A stretch of DNA of 64,000 nt from Desulforhopalus sp. (GTDB lineage Bacteria > Desulfobacterota > Desulfobulbia > Desulfobulbales > Desulfocapsaceae): contig JAOTRX010000004.1 in NCBI GenBank assembly GCA_030247675.1, positions 178,910 through 242,909 of the forward strand, read 5' to 3'. The notes beneath the pieces were generated by a model. The model saw only the letters and a list, made by a program, of their open reading frames with translations. It made no database searches and was not told where the DNA came from. The number at the start of each line of letters is the position of its first letter. Position 1 is the first letter of the stretch. Positions 57,003-64,000 of the stretch are shown piece after piece. The position numbers and the translations under genes were made by a program.

Positions 57003-57425
57003 GTGAAGACCTGGGATCCGAAACGGACACTTGAGTCCGTAGGTATTGGAGAAAAGAGCGAACAGAAACGTTCATCCCGGGTGGCGGAAGCGATCAGGAA
57101 TGAGCTGGCTATCTTGGTGATCAGCAAGGTGCAGGACCCTCGGTTGCACAACCTCAACATCTCGCGTGTTGAGGTGAACGATGATCTGAGCGTGGCACTG
57201 ATTTTCTTTACCGTCCTTGGTGATAAGAAGGAAGCGAAAGAGGCCGAGAGGGGACTCCAGCGAGCCAAGGGATTTTTGCGCAGCCATATTGCCAGGACCC
57301 TCAATTTGCGCTTTACACCGGATCTGCAATTTCGATATGATGATGTTGTGGAGAAGGTAGCTGAGTTGGAAGAACTATTTCAGGAAATTGCCAATGAACG
57401 AAAATCCCGAGAGGACAATCCCTGA
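57003..57425 (+). CDS. rbfA: 30S ribosome-binding factor RbfA
   Basis: 140 residues from a GTG at 57003, with AAGGAT about 10 nt upstream. The family core is SSRVAEAIRNELAILVISKVQD, with KH-like DLSVALIFFTVLGD and LRFTPDLQFRYDD. It has an N-terminal extension of about 20 residues relative to typical RbfA. It binds 30S precursors during 16S rRNA maturation. The nrnA gene overlaps its 3' end by 32 bp, indicating tight coupling. Confidence 0.94.
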   Translation: MKTWDPKRTLESVGIGEKSEQKRSSRVAEAIRNELAILVISKVQDPRLHNLNISRVEVNDDLSVALIFFTVLGDKKEAKEAERGLQRAKGFLRSHIARTLNLRFTPDLQFRYDDVVEKVAELEELFQEIANERKSREDNP

Positions 57426-58398
57426 GCGGCTAATAGCTGAGATACAAGGCGCGAAGAATATAGTCCTGCTTACTCATTCCCACCCGGATGGCGATGCTTT
57501 GGGATCTCTTTTCGCATTGGCAGGAATTCTTGATACACTCGGGAAAAACGTCTTTTGTTTCCTCGAGGAGCCTGTTTCCCATCATTACGATTTCCTTCCG
57601 GATACCCAAAGGGCCAACACAAATATTGAGGATTTCCGGAAATTTGTCGGCGATTCCGGAACCGATATCTTGATGATTGGCCTTGACTGCGGTGATGATG
57701 ATCGGCTGGGCAGATTAAAAGCAGAGTTTTTGCGGATCGAACCGTTTTTGGTGATAGATCATCATCGGTCGCACAGGGCCTTTGGTACGATCAGCTGGGT
57801 AGATCCGTGCCGCTCTTCCACCGGTGAGATGATTTTTGAGTTAGCACAGGTCCTACAGGCACCAATTACCTACAATTGCGCCTACAATCTGTATGTTGCC
57901 ATCTGCACTGACAGTGGATCGTTTCGTTATGAGTGTACAACTCCCCGAACCATGCAGATTGCCGCGGAACTTCTCGAAAAAGGGGTGCGGCCGGAGGAGG
58001 TAGGGAGCCATCTCTATGACAAATACAGCGTGGAACGATTGAGGCTGATGCAGATGGTTCTGGCTACCATCTCCCTTTGTGCCGAAGATCGAATTGCCTT
58101 TATGCATGTTTCTAATGAGATGCTTGAACAAAGCGGTGCTACCATTCAGGATGTTGAAGGTTTCGTTGATCTGCCGCGCTCTCTTCTATCGGTCAAAGTG
58201 GCTGTTTTGATCAAGGAAACTGGCAATGGTGTTGTCGCGGTTAGTATGCGAGCGAAAGGCGAGTGCGATGTGGCTTTGGTTGCAAAAGAATTTGATGGTG
58301 GCGGGCATCGCAATGCTGCTGGCTTTCGCACTCAGGGGAAAACCATCGAACAGGTGCAACAGGACGTACATAAAGCCTTATGCAGGATCTTAGCATGA
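57394..58398 (+). CDS. nrnA: DHH-family phosphoesterase, NrnA-type (oligoribonuclease / pAp phosphatase)
   Basis: 334 residues from the ATG at 57394 (AGGA upstream). DHH motifs are intact: THSHPDGDALGSL, GLDCGDDDR and DHHRSHRAFG. The C-terminal DHHA1 domain ends in GGGHRNAAGF. Such proteins degrade short oligonucleotides and dephosphorylate 3'-phosphoadenosine 5'-phosphate (pAp), the by-product of sulfate activation in assimilation. Position between rbfA and truB is the usual one. A weak stem (58398-58429) lies at the stop. Confidence 0.93.
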   Translation: MNENPERTIPERLIAEIQGAKNIVLLTHSHPDGDALGSLFALAGILDTLGKNVFCFLEEPVSHHYDFLPDTQRANTNIEDFRKFVGDSGTDILMIGLDCGDDDRLGRLKAEFLRIEPFLVIDHHRSHRAFGTISWVDPCRSSTGEMIFELAQVLQAPITYNCAYNLYVAICTDSGSFRYECTTPRTMQIAAELLEKGVRPEEVGSHLYDKYSVERLRLMQMVLATISLCAEDRIAFMHVSNEMLEQSGATIQDVEGFVDLPRSLLSVKVAVLIKETGNGVVAVSMRAKGECDVALVAKEFDGGGHRNAAGFRTQGKTIEQVQQDVHKALCRILA

Positions 58399-58449
58399 AG
58401 AAAGCAGAAATACGGGTAAGCGCTTTCTTCTCGGGCAATTTTTGATAAG

Positions 58450-59196
58450 ATGAATAGTTGTGGTATGTTTGAGGCCGGTGTCTTTCTCGTCGATAAACCG
58501 GCTGGAATTACCTCTTTTGCTGTGGTTGGCCGGTTGCGACGGATTTTGCAGATGAAAAAGGTTGGCCATGCTGGCACCCTTGATCCTTTTGCCACTGGTT
58601 TGCTCGTTCTCTGCGCAGGAAGGCCGGCGACACGGATCATCTCCGAGCTCATGGTTGGAGATAAAGAATATTTAGCAACGTTGCGGTTGGGAGTTGAGAC
58701 CGAAACCTATGATACGGAAGGGGCGGTGGTTCGGCGCCGGAACGTAGGCTTTATTGCCCCGGCAGAGATAGAAGCCTGTCTTGATAAATTTCGTGGCAGG
58801 CAACTCCAGGTGCCGCCGGTGTACTCAGCTCTAAAACACCAAGGTAAGCCTCTTTACTATTATGCTCGCAAAGGCATTGCTGTTACCAAAGAGGCGCGGG
58901 AAGTCGATATAAAACTTCTCGAACGTACTGATGGCCATGGAGACGTTGCAGGTGGAGAAGCTGATCTTGGTATACGCGTAGTATGCAGCAAAGGGACATA
59001 TATTCGGTCCCTTGCAGCCGATATCGGTCGGCAGTTGGGCTGCGGCGCCCATCTGGTGCAGCTACGGCGAATCAGGAGCGGATGCTTTTCCATTAATGAG
59101 AGCATAGGTTGGGATGAACTCGGTGGCGATGATGCCCGGGAATGCTGCCTGAGAACAATGATATCTGTTGAGCAGGCGTGTAAACTCTTGCAATAA
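58450..59196 (+). CDS. truB: tRNA pseudouridine(55) synthase TruB
   Basis: 248 residues. The catalytic Asp is D45 in VGHAGTLDPFATGLL; KPAGITSF and the later VPPVYSALKHQGKPLYYYAR are TruB motifs. It makes pseudouridine 55 in the T-loop of tRNA, next to the position modified by TrmFO. An ATG at 58465 is an alternative start. The C-terminal region is short, without a PUA domain. 268 bp separate it from rpsO; that gap shows no obvious gene. Confidence 0.94.
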   Translation: MNSCGMFEAGVFLVDKPAGITSFAVVGRLRRILQMKKVGHAGTLDPFATGLLVLCAGRPATRIISELMVGDKEYLATLRLGVETETYDTEGAVVRRRNVGFIAPAEIEACLDKFRGRQLQVPPVYSALKHQGKPLYYYARKGIAVTKEAREVDIKLLERTDGHGDVAGGEADLGIRVVCSKGTYIRSLAADIGRQLGCGAHLVQLRRIRSGCFSINESIGWDELGGDDARECCLRTMISVEQACKLLQ

Positions 59197-59464
59197 TCAG
59201 CCGAGTTGGCTAGTGTGTGCTCGACAGTGGTATTCTATACTCAAGGAGTTTTCTTGTTTCGCACAAGAAGAGAAAGTGGGTAGTTCCCCTTGAGTTGTAC
59301 GGAATCGAATAGTTTCTTGCTGGTCGGCTTGGCTCGCCACCAAATTTGTCGCCGGCAGGTGTTGCTCCGTGTTGGTACCCCATACTCAGGGATGCCAGGA
59401 GTTATGTCGTTACTCTATATTTATCGAATAGTTTTTATTTATTATACATTTCAGGAGGATTGTC

Positions 59465-59734
59465 GTGGCACAGTCAGCAGTAAAGAAAAACGAAATCATT
59501 GAGAAATTTAAGGTTCACCCTTCCGACACCGGGTCTTCTGAGGTGCAGATTGCTCTTCTTACCGATCGGATTGAATATCTTACCGAGCATTTTAAAGTCC
59601 ATCAAAAGGATCATCATTCAAGACAAGGCCTTCTCAAGCTTGTTGGTCAACGCCGCAGCTTGCTTGATTATCTGAAAAAGAAAAACATTGAGAAGTACCG
59701 TATAATGCTCAAGGAACTCAATCTCAGGAAGTAA
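59465..59734 (+). CDS. rpsO: Small ribosomal subunit protein uS15
   Basis: 89 residues, exactly the family length, from a GTG at 59465 with a strong AGGAGG site. Motifs: [17 protein letters not shown], then [18 protein letters not shown] and the distal LLDYLKKKN. It binds 16S rRNA early in 30S assembly and often represses its own translation. A strong terminator lies between it and pnp. Confidence 0.97.
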   Translation: MAQSAVKKNEIIEKFKVHPSDTGSSEVQIALLTDRIEYLTEHFKVHQKDHHSRQGLLKLVGQRRSLLDYLKKKNIEKYRIMLKELNLRK

Positions 59735-59787
59735 CTGTAATCGTTGTTGCCGGATGCTGGTTGTCTCGGCAGGGTGCTGTGTTATTG

Positions 59788-59827
59788 CCTCAAACAGTTC
59801 TTGATGTAAGAATTGTTTGAGGTTTTT
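59788..59827 (+). terminator. Strong intrinsic terminator between rpsO and pnp
   Basis: A 15-bp stem (59788-59802 with 59808-59822, one G-U pair), 5-nt loop, then TTTTT. It separates rpsO from pnp; in many bacteria this rpsO-pnp gap is also the site of RNase III processing. Confidence 0.85.
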
Positions 59828-59935
59828 GTTGTTTATGGAATTCCGAAAATAGAAAGCATACGGGGCTGGTGGATAATCCAGTCGGAGATATTGGCGCTGC
59901 GCCTTTCCCTGATGCTACAAACATCTGGAGAAATC

Positions 59936-62014
59936 ATGTTGAAAAGAGTTGAAGCAGAAATTGGTGGCAAAGTAATTTCCATCGAGACAGGAAAAATTGC
60001 CAAGCAGGCATCTGGATCCATTGTAATTCGATCCGGCGAAACAATGGTATTGGTGACCGCTGTTGGGGCAAACGAAAATAAAACTGATGCCGGTTTTCTG
60101 CCCCTGACCATTGAATATCAGGAGAAACTGGCAGCGGTAGGAAGGATTCCCGGCAATTATTTCCGTCGGGAAATTGGTAGGCCGAGTGATGCTGAAGTGT
60201 TGACCTGCAGAATTATTGATCGCCCCCTTAGGCCCCTTTTTGCCTCGGGATATTGTGCTGAAACCCAGGTTATCGCTACTGTTCTTTCCGCGGATCAGGA
60301 TGTTCAACCGGATATTCTTGCTCTGACAGGGGCGTCTTGCGCTCTCACCCTATCTGACATACCGTTCAATGGCCCGGTAGCCGGAGGGCGCGTCGGCTGC
60401 ATCGATGGACGATATATTATTAATCCAACCATTTCCGAGCTAAAAAAGTCGACCATGGACATCGTTGTCGCTTGTACTCGCAACGCTGTGGTCATGGTTG
60501 AAGGCAAGGCCGACGAACTTGGAGAGGATGAGGTCTTGGCTGGGATCTTTTATGCCTTTGAGCATCTACAACCCTTGATCAACCTGCAGGAGCAGTTGCA
60601 GAAATCATCCGGTAAATCCAAACGTTCGGTTGTGGCGCCGACAGTTGACGAAGCCCTCCTCGCCAAGGTGAAAGAGATAGCTGCAGCCGGAATGGAAAAG
60701 GTTTTCAATACCTTTGATAAACTTGAACGCAGCCTTGTCTATGATGAGTTGAAGGGCGAAGTTGTCGCTGCTCTTGATCCGGAAAAGGCCCGAGGGAATG
60801 AAATTAGCGAATTGCTTTCCGCATATAAAAAATCCTTCATGCGGGACAAGATCGTCAATAGCGAAATCAGAATTGGCGGTCGAAAATTCAACCAAATTCG
60901 TGAAATCGCCTGCGAGACAGAATATCTGCCGCGAACTCACGGGTCTGCTCTTTTTACCCGCGGAGAAACTCAGGCCCTTGTTTCAACGACGCTTGGCAGT
61001 GAACGCGATAAACAACGGGTTGAGACTCTCCATGGTGAGATCACTAACCGTTTTATGCTGCATTATAACTTCCCTCCATATTGCGTTGGTGAGGTTCGCG
61101 GTCTGCGTGGGCCGTCTCGTCGGGATATTGGCCATGGTAATCTGGCGACCCGTGGACTTGAGGCTGTGCTTCCGTCTGAAGAGGATTTTCCCTATTCAAT
61201 ACGCGTAGTTTCCGAGGTTCTTGAATCAAACGGCTCTTCCTCTATGGCCACGGTTTGTGGAGGGAGCATGGCTATGATGGATGCGGGAGTACCTCTGAAA
61301 AGCCCGGTTTCCGGTATAGCCATGGGCTTGATAAAGGAAAATGATAAAGTGGTAATTCTTTCCGATATCCTTGGCGATGAGGATCATCTCGGTGACATGG
61401 ATTTCAAGGTAGTTGGAACCGGTGAAGGGATTACCTCACTGCAGATGGATATCAAGATCGATGGGGTTGATAGGCAAATTATGGGCAAAGCCCTTGCTCA
61501 GGCCAAAGAAGGCCGAGTTCATATCCTTGCCGAGATGAAGAAAAGCATTGCCAAATCACGAGACGAGGTCGCTGAGCATGCCCCGAAATACATGGTACAT
61601 AAGATTAATCCGGATAAGATTCGTGACTTGATCGGCCCGGGTGGTAAAATCATCAAGGAATTATCCGCTGAATTCGATGCCAAAATCGAAGTCGATGATT
61701 CTGGGCTCGTGAAGATGTTTGCTTTGAATGGTGACATGGCTGATGCCCTTCTTGCCAAAGTAAAGGCGATCACTGCCGAGGCCGTGGTAGGTGCTGTTTA
61801 TAAAGGGATAGTTAAAACCATCAAAGATTTTGGCGCATTTGTCGAGATCTTGCCTGGAACAGATGGCCTGGTACACATCTCCGAGCTTGATATCAAAAGA
61901 GTATCTAAGGTTACCGACGTAGTGAACGAAGGTGATGAAATCGAAGTCAAGGTTCTTGATGTTGACAATCGTGGCCGGATACGTCTGAGTCGCAAGGCCA
62001 TGCTTGAACAATAG
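59936..62014 (+). CDS. pnp: Polyribonucleotide nucleotidyltransferase (PNPase)
   Basis: 692 residues from the ATG at 59936 (GGAG upstream); a longer frame to 59813 overlaps the terminator and is rejected. Two RNase PH domains flank a helical linker; the second has [20 protein letters not shown] and the catalytic-region [22 protein letters not shown] domain ([19 protein letters not shown]) and S1 domain ([18 protein letters not shown]) complete it. It degrades RNA 3' to 5' phosphorolytically as a trimer. The dut gene follows beyond a strong terminator. Confidence 0.97.
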   Translation: MLKRVEAEIGGKVISIETGKIAKQASGSIVIRSGETMVLVTAVGANENKTDAGFLPLTIEYQEKLAAVGRIPGNYFRREIGRPSDAEVLTCRIIDRPLRPLFASGYCAETQVIATVLSADQDVQPDILALTGASCALTLSDIPFNGPVAGGRVGCIDGRYIINPTISELKKSTMDIVVACTRNAVVMVEGKADELGEDEVLAGIFYAFEHLQPLINLQEQLQKSSGKSKRSVVAPTVDEALLAKVKEIAAAGMEKVFNTFDKLERSLVYDELKGEVVAALDPEKARGNEISELLSAYKKSFMRDKIVNSEIRIGGRKFNQIREIACETEYLPRTHGSALFTRGETQALVSTTLGSERDKQRVETLHGEITNRFMLHYNFPPYCVGEVRGLRGPSRRDIGHGNLATRGLEAVLPSEEDFPYSIRVVSEVLESNGSSSMATVCGGSMAMMDAGVPLKSPVSGIAMGLIKENDKVVILSDILGDEDHLGDMDFKVVGTGEGITSLQMDIKIDGVDRQIMGKALAQAKEGRVHILAEMKKSIAKSRDEVAEHAPKYMVHKINPDKIRDLIGPGGKIIKELSAEFDAKIEVDDSGLVKMFALNGDMADALLAKVKAITAEAVVGAVYKGIVKTIKDFGAFVEILPGTDGLVHISELDIKRVSKVTDVVNEGDEIEVKVLDVDNRGRIRLSRKAMLEQ

Positions 62015-62050
62015 AGCAGGCCGTAGACAGAGTTTATTGTAGCAAGCGAG

Positions 62051-62083
62051 GCCGGCTCCCTGAACAAGGGGCCGGCTTTTTTT
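62051..62083 (+). terminator. Strong intrinsic terminator after pnp
   Basis: GCCGGC (62051-62056) pairs with GCCGGC (62071-62076); CCC/GGG extends the stem across a one-base bulge, and T7 follows. It ends the long operon before dut. Confidence 0.9.
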
Positions 62084-62126
62084 ATGCGGCGTTTGAGGGA
62101 GAAATGACCAACTGGGAAGGGTAACA

Positions 62127-62582
62127 ATGGACGTAAAGGAAGTCGAAATTTGTTGGCTGATACCCGAAGAAGAACGTGATCTGAATCTGCCCAGCTATGA
62201 ATCGGCAGAGGCAGCCGGAATGGACGTCGAAGCAGCGGTGCATGGAGAAATGGTTATAGAATCTGGAAAGATGGGCCTTGTACCGACAGGTTTTGGTGTA
62301 GCGCTGCCGACCGGTTATGAACTCCAGGTCCGGCCGCGTAGCGGCTTAGCGGTAAAATATGGCCTGACCATTCTTAATAGTCCGGGGACCATCGACTCAG
62401 ACTATCGAGGCGAAGTCAAGATTGTCTTGATCAACCTTGGATCTAAACCCTTTACCATTCATCGGGGAGACCGTATTGCACAGTTGGTGCTCGCCCCAGT
62501 CACCAGGGCCAGGCTCTATCTCGTTGAGGATCTCGGTCCTACCGACAGGGGTGATGGCGGTTTTGGTCATACCGGAGTATGA
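62127..62582 (+). CDS. dut: dUTP diphosphatase (dUTPase)
   Basis: 151 residues of the trimeric dUTPase family. Motif 1 reads EAAGMDVEA (Met where Tyr is usual), motif 2 PRSGLAV, motif 3 [10 protein letters not shown], motif 4 RIAQLVLAP, and the C-terminal P-loop-like motif 5 [11 protein letters not shown]. It hydrolyses dUTP to dUMP, keeping uracil out of DNA. The stop overlaps the next start by 4 bp (ATGA). Confidence 0.95.
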   Translation: MDVKEVEICWLIPEEERDLNLPSYESAEAAGMDVEAAVHGEMVIESGKMGLVPTGFGVALPTGYELQVRPRSGLAVKYGLTILNSPGTIDSDYRGEVKIVLINLGSKPFTIHRGDRIAQLVLAPVTRARLYLVEDLGPTDRGDGGFGHTGV

Positions 62583-63373
62583 CAGTGCGGTTCTCAATAC
62601 TTGGCAGCGGTAGCAGGGGAAATTCCGTTTACATTGAAAGCGGTCGGACTGGTATTTTGGTTGATGCTGGGTTTTCCGGCAAAGAGATGCAGTCTCGGTT
62701 ACACAAGATTGGTCGTGATCTTCACGATGTTCAGGCAATATTTTTAACCCATGAGCATAACGATCATATCGGCGGTGTAGGAGTACTTTCGAGGAAATAC
62801 AGGATTCCAGCGTATGCCAATCCGGGAACCTTTGCAGCTGGCGAAGCAAGGCTGGGGAGGCTTTTTTCCAGAATGGAATTTGAAACTGGAAGCGAGGTGG
62901 CGATTGGTGATCTGCTGGTACGGTCCTTTAGCGTTTCCCATGATACCGCTGACCCGGTCGGCTTCGTGGTTAGCGATGCCCAAAACAGTATCGGCTATTG
63001 TACCGATACCGGTAAAGTCTCCCACCTTATGGCCAGGAGGTTGAGCGGCTGCAATGCCCTCATCTTAGAGTTTAATCATAACCTGGAAATGTTGAAAAAT
63101 GGGCCGTATCCCTTGCCCCTCCAACAGCGGGTACGATCAAGCAAAGGACATCTCAGTAATGAAGATGCCGCAACATTTCTTGCAGAACTCATGGGAGAAC
63201 ATGTGCATAGCGTCGTGCTGGCCCATTTAAGTGAAACCAATAACACTCCCAGATTAGCAAGGGAGGCGGCACAGTTGGCTGTTCGGGAATGGGGTGACAC
63301 GGCATTATTATTGGCCCTTCAGGACGCAGCCCTGCCGCTACTAAATATTTCCGAGAAAGAGAGAAGATCGTAA
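62579..63373 (+). CDS. Metallo-beta-lactamase-fold hydrolase, YycJ/WalJ-like
   Basis: 264 residues. The zinc motif [10 protein letters not shown] is at 57-66; the N-terminus [15 protein letters not shown] and [12 protein letters not shown] near the C-terminus are typical of the YycJ/WalJ group. Such proteins are probably 5'-to-3' exonucleases or hydrolases coupled to DNA repair; the role is inferred. Translation is coupled to dut by a 4-bp overlap. Confidence 0.88.
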   Translation: MTVRFSILGSGSRGNSVYIESGRTGILVDAGFSGKEMQSRLHKIGRDLHDVQAIFLTHEHNDHIGGVGVLSRKYRIPAYANPGTFAAGEARLGRLFSRMEFETGSEVAIGDLLVRSFSVSHDTADPVGFVVSDAQNSIGYCTDTGKVSHLMARRLSGCNALILEFNHNLEMLKNGPYPLPLQQRVRSSKGHLSNEDAATFLAELMGEHVHSVVLAHLSETNNTPRLAREAAQLAVREWGDTALLLALQDAALPLLNISEKERRS

Positions 63374-63379
63374 AGAAAG

Positions 63380-63399
63380 GCCGTTAGGAGGTTAACGGC
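63380..63399. terminator. Small hairpin between convergent genes
   Basis: GCCGTTA (63380-63386) pairs with TAACGGC (63393-63399) between the hydrolase and yhbY stops. No T-tract; weak bidirectional terminator at best. Confidence 0.35.
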
Positions 63400-63414
63400 G
63401 ATCTCTCCCATCTG

Positions 63415-63750
63415 TCAGCCCTTTGGCAGGGAAATTTTCTTTTCCTTCGATTTCTCCGGGTTTGGCTTATACAACACAAAGACCTTGCCGATGAGCTGGA
63501 TCATGGTACTTTCTGTTTGCTCGGTGATTGCCTGCGACGTGGCATGTCTCTCCAGTCCACTATTGTTTCCTATCTTTACCTTGATCAATTCATGATTGTA
63601 CAATTCGGCTTTTACGGTATCGATGATGGCCGAACTCATACCCTCCTTGCCAATATGGACGAGTGGTTTAAGAGGGTGGGCCAGACCTTTGAGAAATTGT
63701 TTCTGACGGGCTGTAAGAGTTGGAGCGGGGGTAGACGTTGTTTCGGGCAT
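63415..63750 (-). CDS. yhbY: YhbY family (CRM domain) RNA-binding protein
   Basis: 111 residues with an AAGGATA site before the ATG. The CRM domain starts LTARQKQFLKGLAHPLKPLVHIGKEG and includes the GxxG-like ERHATSQAI region. YhbY associates with pre-50S ribosomal particles. The C-terminal tail is lysine-rich. It converges on the hydrolase gene. Confidence 0.92.
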   Translation of the reverse strand: MPETTSTPAPTLTARQKQFLKGLAHPLKPLVHIGKEGMSSAIIDTVKAELYNHELIKVKIGNNSGLERHATSQAITEQTESTMIQLIGKVFVLYKPNPEKSKEKKISLPKG

Positions 63751-64000
63751 ATTGGTAAATATCCTTTTTTTATGTGAAGGGGAATTGATGAATTGTTGTC
63801 AGCTGACCAAGTTATTAAAAATTCGGTAACCGCCGGGCCATGTTCCTAATGCCGGACCGAACTCGGTCCGTATAAAGACAAGAAAAAGTCTGAGTAATCG
63901 GTTTTTCACCCATCCTTTGAGTGTATTGATGTCATTGCCTGACCTTTTAAATTCCTTAACGACAGGTGGACAGACCATGACTTGCACAAAGGCGCAAAAC
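63751..64000. other. Window end, no confident gene; perfect short palindrome
   Basis: CGGACCGA-AC-TCGGTCCG (63853-63870) is a perfect 8-bp dyad with a 2-nt centre. A minus-strand frame open from the window edge to a stop at 63799 could be the C-terminus of another gene, but nothing recognisable is encoded. Confidence 0.35.

Noticed and set aside
63799..63987. Minus-strand frame open to near the window edge
   Set aside because: Could be the end of a gene outside the window, but no domain or start signal is visible; noted only as intergenic.

Overview
The window is ordinary bacterial chromosome, densely packed on both strands. Most of it looks GC-rich (mid-50s percent by eye). The organism is probably a Gram-negative anaerobe of the Desulfobacterota, perhaps a Desulfobulbales-like sulfate reducer. 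That is inferred from the split, ferredoxin-fused 'archaeal-type' glutamate synthase, the periplasmic and lipoprotein content, the chromosomal topoisomerase III and the overall gene style. No sulfur-metabolism gene lies in the window, so the taxonomic guess is soft. I found no tRNA, rRNA, CRISPR array, transposase or integrase.

Layout. 1-6.5 kb (minus strand): a secreted adenosine deaminase cut by the window edge, a membrane-anchored coiled-coil protein of unknown function, a secreted cyclophilin-FKBP double prolyl isomerase, and a 1023-residue M1 peptidase-ChaN-PDZ fusion. 6.6-12 kb (plus): a B12-binding radical SAM enzyme, a phosphoglycerate dehydrogenase (serA), a DUF362 protein and a FabL-type enoyl-ACP reductase. 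12-16 kb (minus): an operon of membrane-anchored transglutaminase, ABC ATPase and ABC permease. 16-22 kb (plus): a Maf nucleotide pyrophosphatase, a 1124-residue HEAT/cNMP-like/PilZ protein and a zinc-ribbon/TOPRIM-like/RecA-fold ATPase. 22-26.7 kb: trmFO, then a LysR regulator divergent from leuCD.

26.7-31.6 kb is the most anomalous stretch. A response regulator, a hybrid histidine kinase and an orphan periplasmic sugar-binding protein form a sensory operon whose upstream half is clearly AT-rich. It lies between intact leuD and a decayed second copy of the 3' end of leuD (about 31411-31575), which suggests the sensory cassette was acquired at the end of leuD.

31.6-40.3 kb: an MFS transporter, a 3D-domain lipoprotein, mutL, a PBP1A-type murein synthase, an unusual P-loop/FHA-like/PPP-phosphatase protein and a small hypothetical gene. 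40.4-45.6 kb (minus): a three-gene split glutamate synthase operon with a strong terminator. 46-51 kb (minus): two tandem tatA genes, thrC, rsfS and topB. 51.6-63.4 kb (plus): the classical translation/RNA-turnover cluster rimP-nusA-ylxR-infB-rbfA-nrnA-truB-rpsO-pnp, then dut and a YycJ-like metallo-hydrolase. A candidate transcription attenuator precedes rimP. The window closes with a convergent yhbY.

Best candidates for something undescribed: the P-loop/FHA-like/PPP protein (37498-39582), the binding-protein/hybrid-kinase/zinc-tailed regulator cassette with its leuD scar, and the neighbouring PilZ-HEAT protein and primase/helicase-like ATPase.
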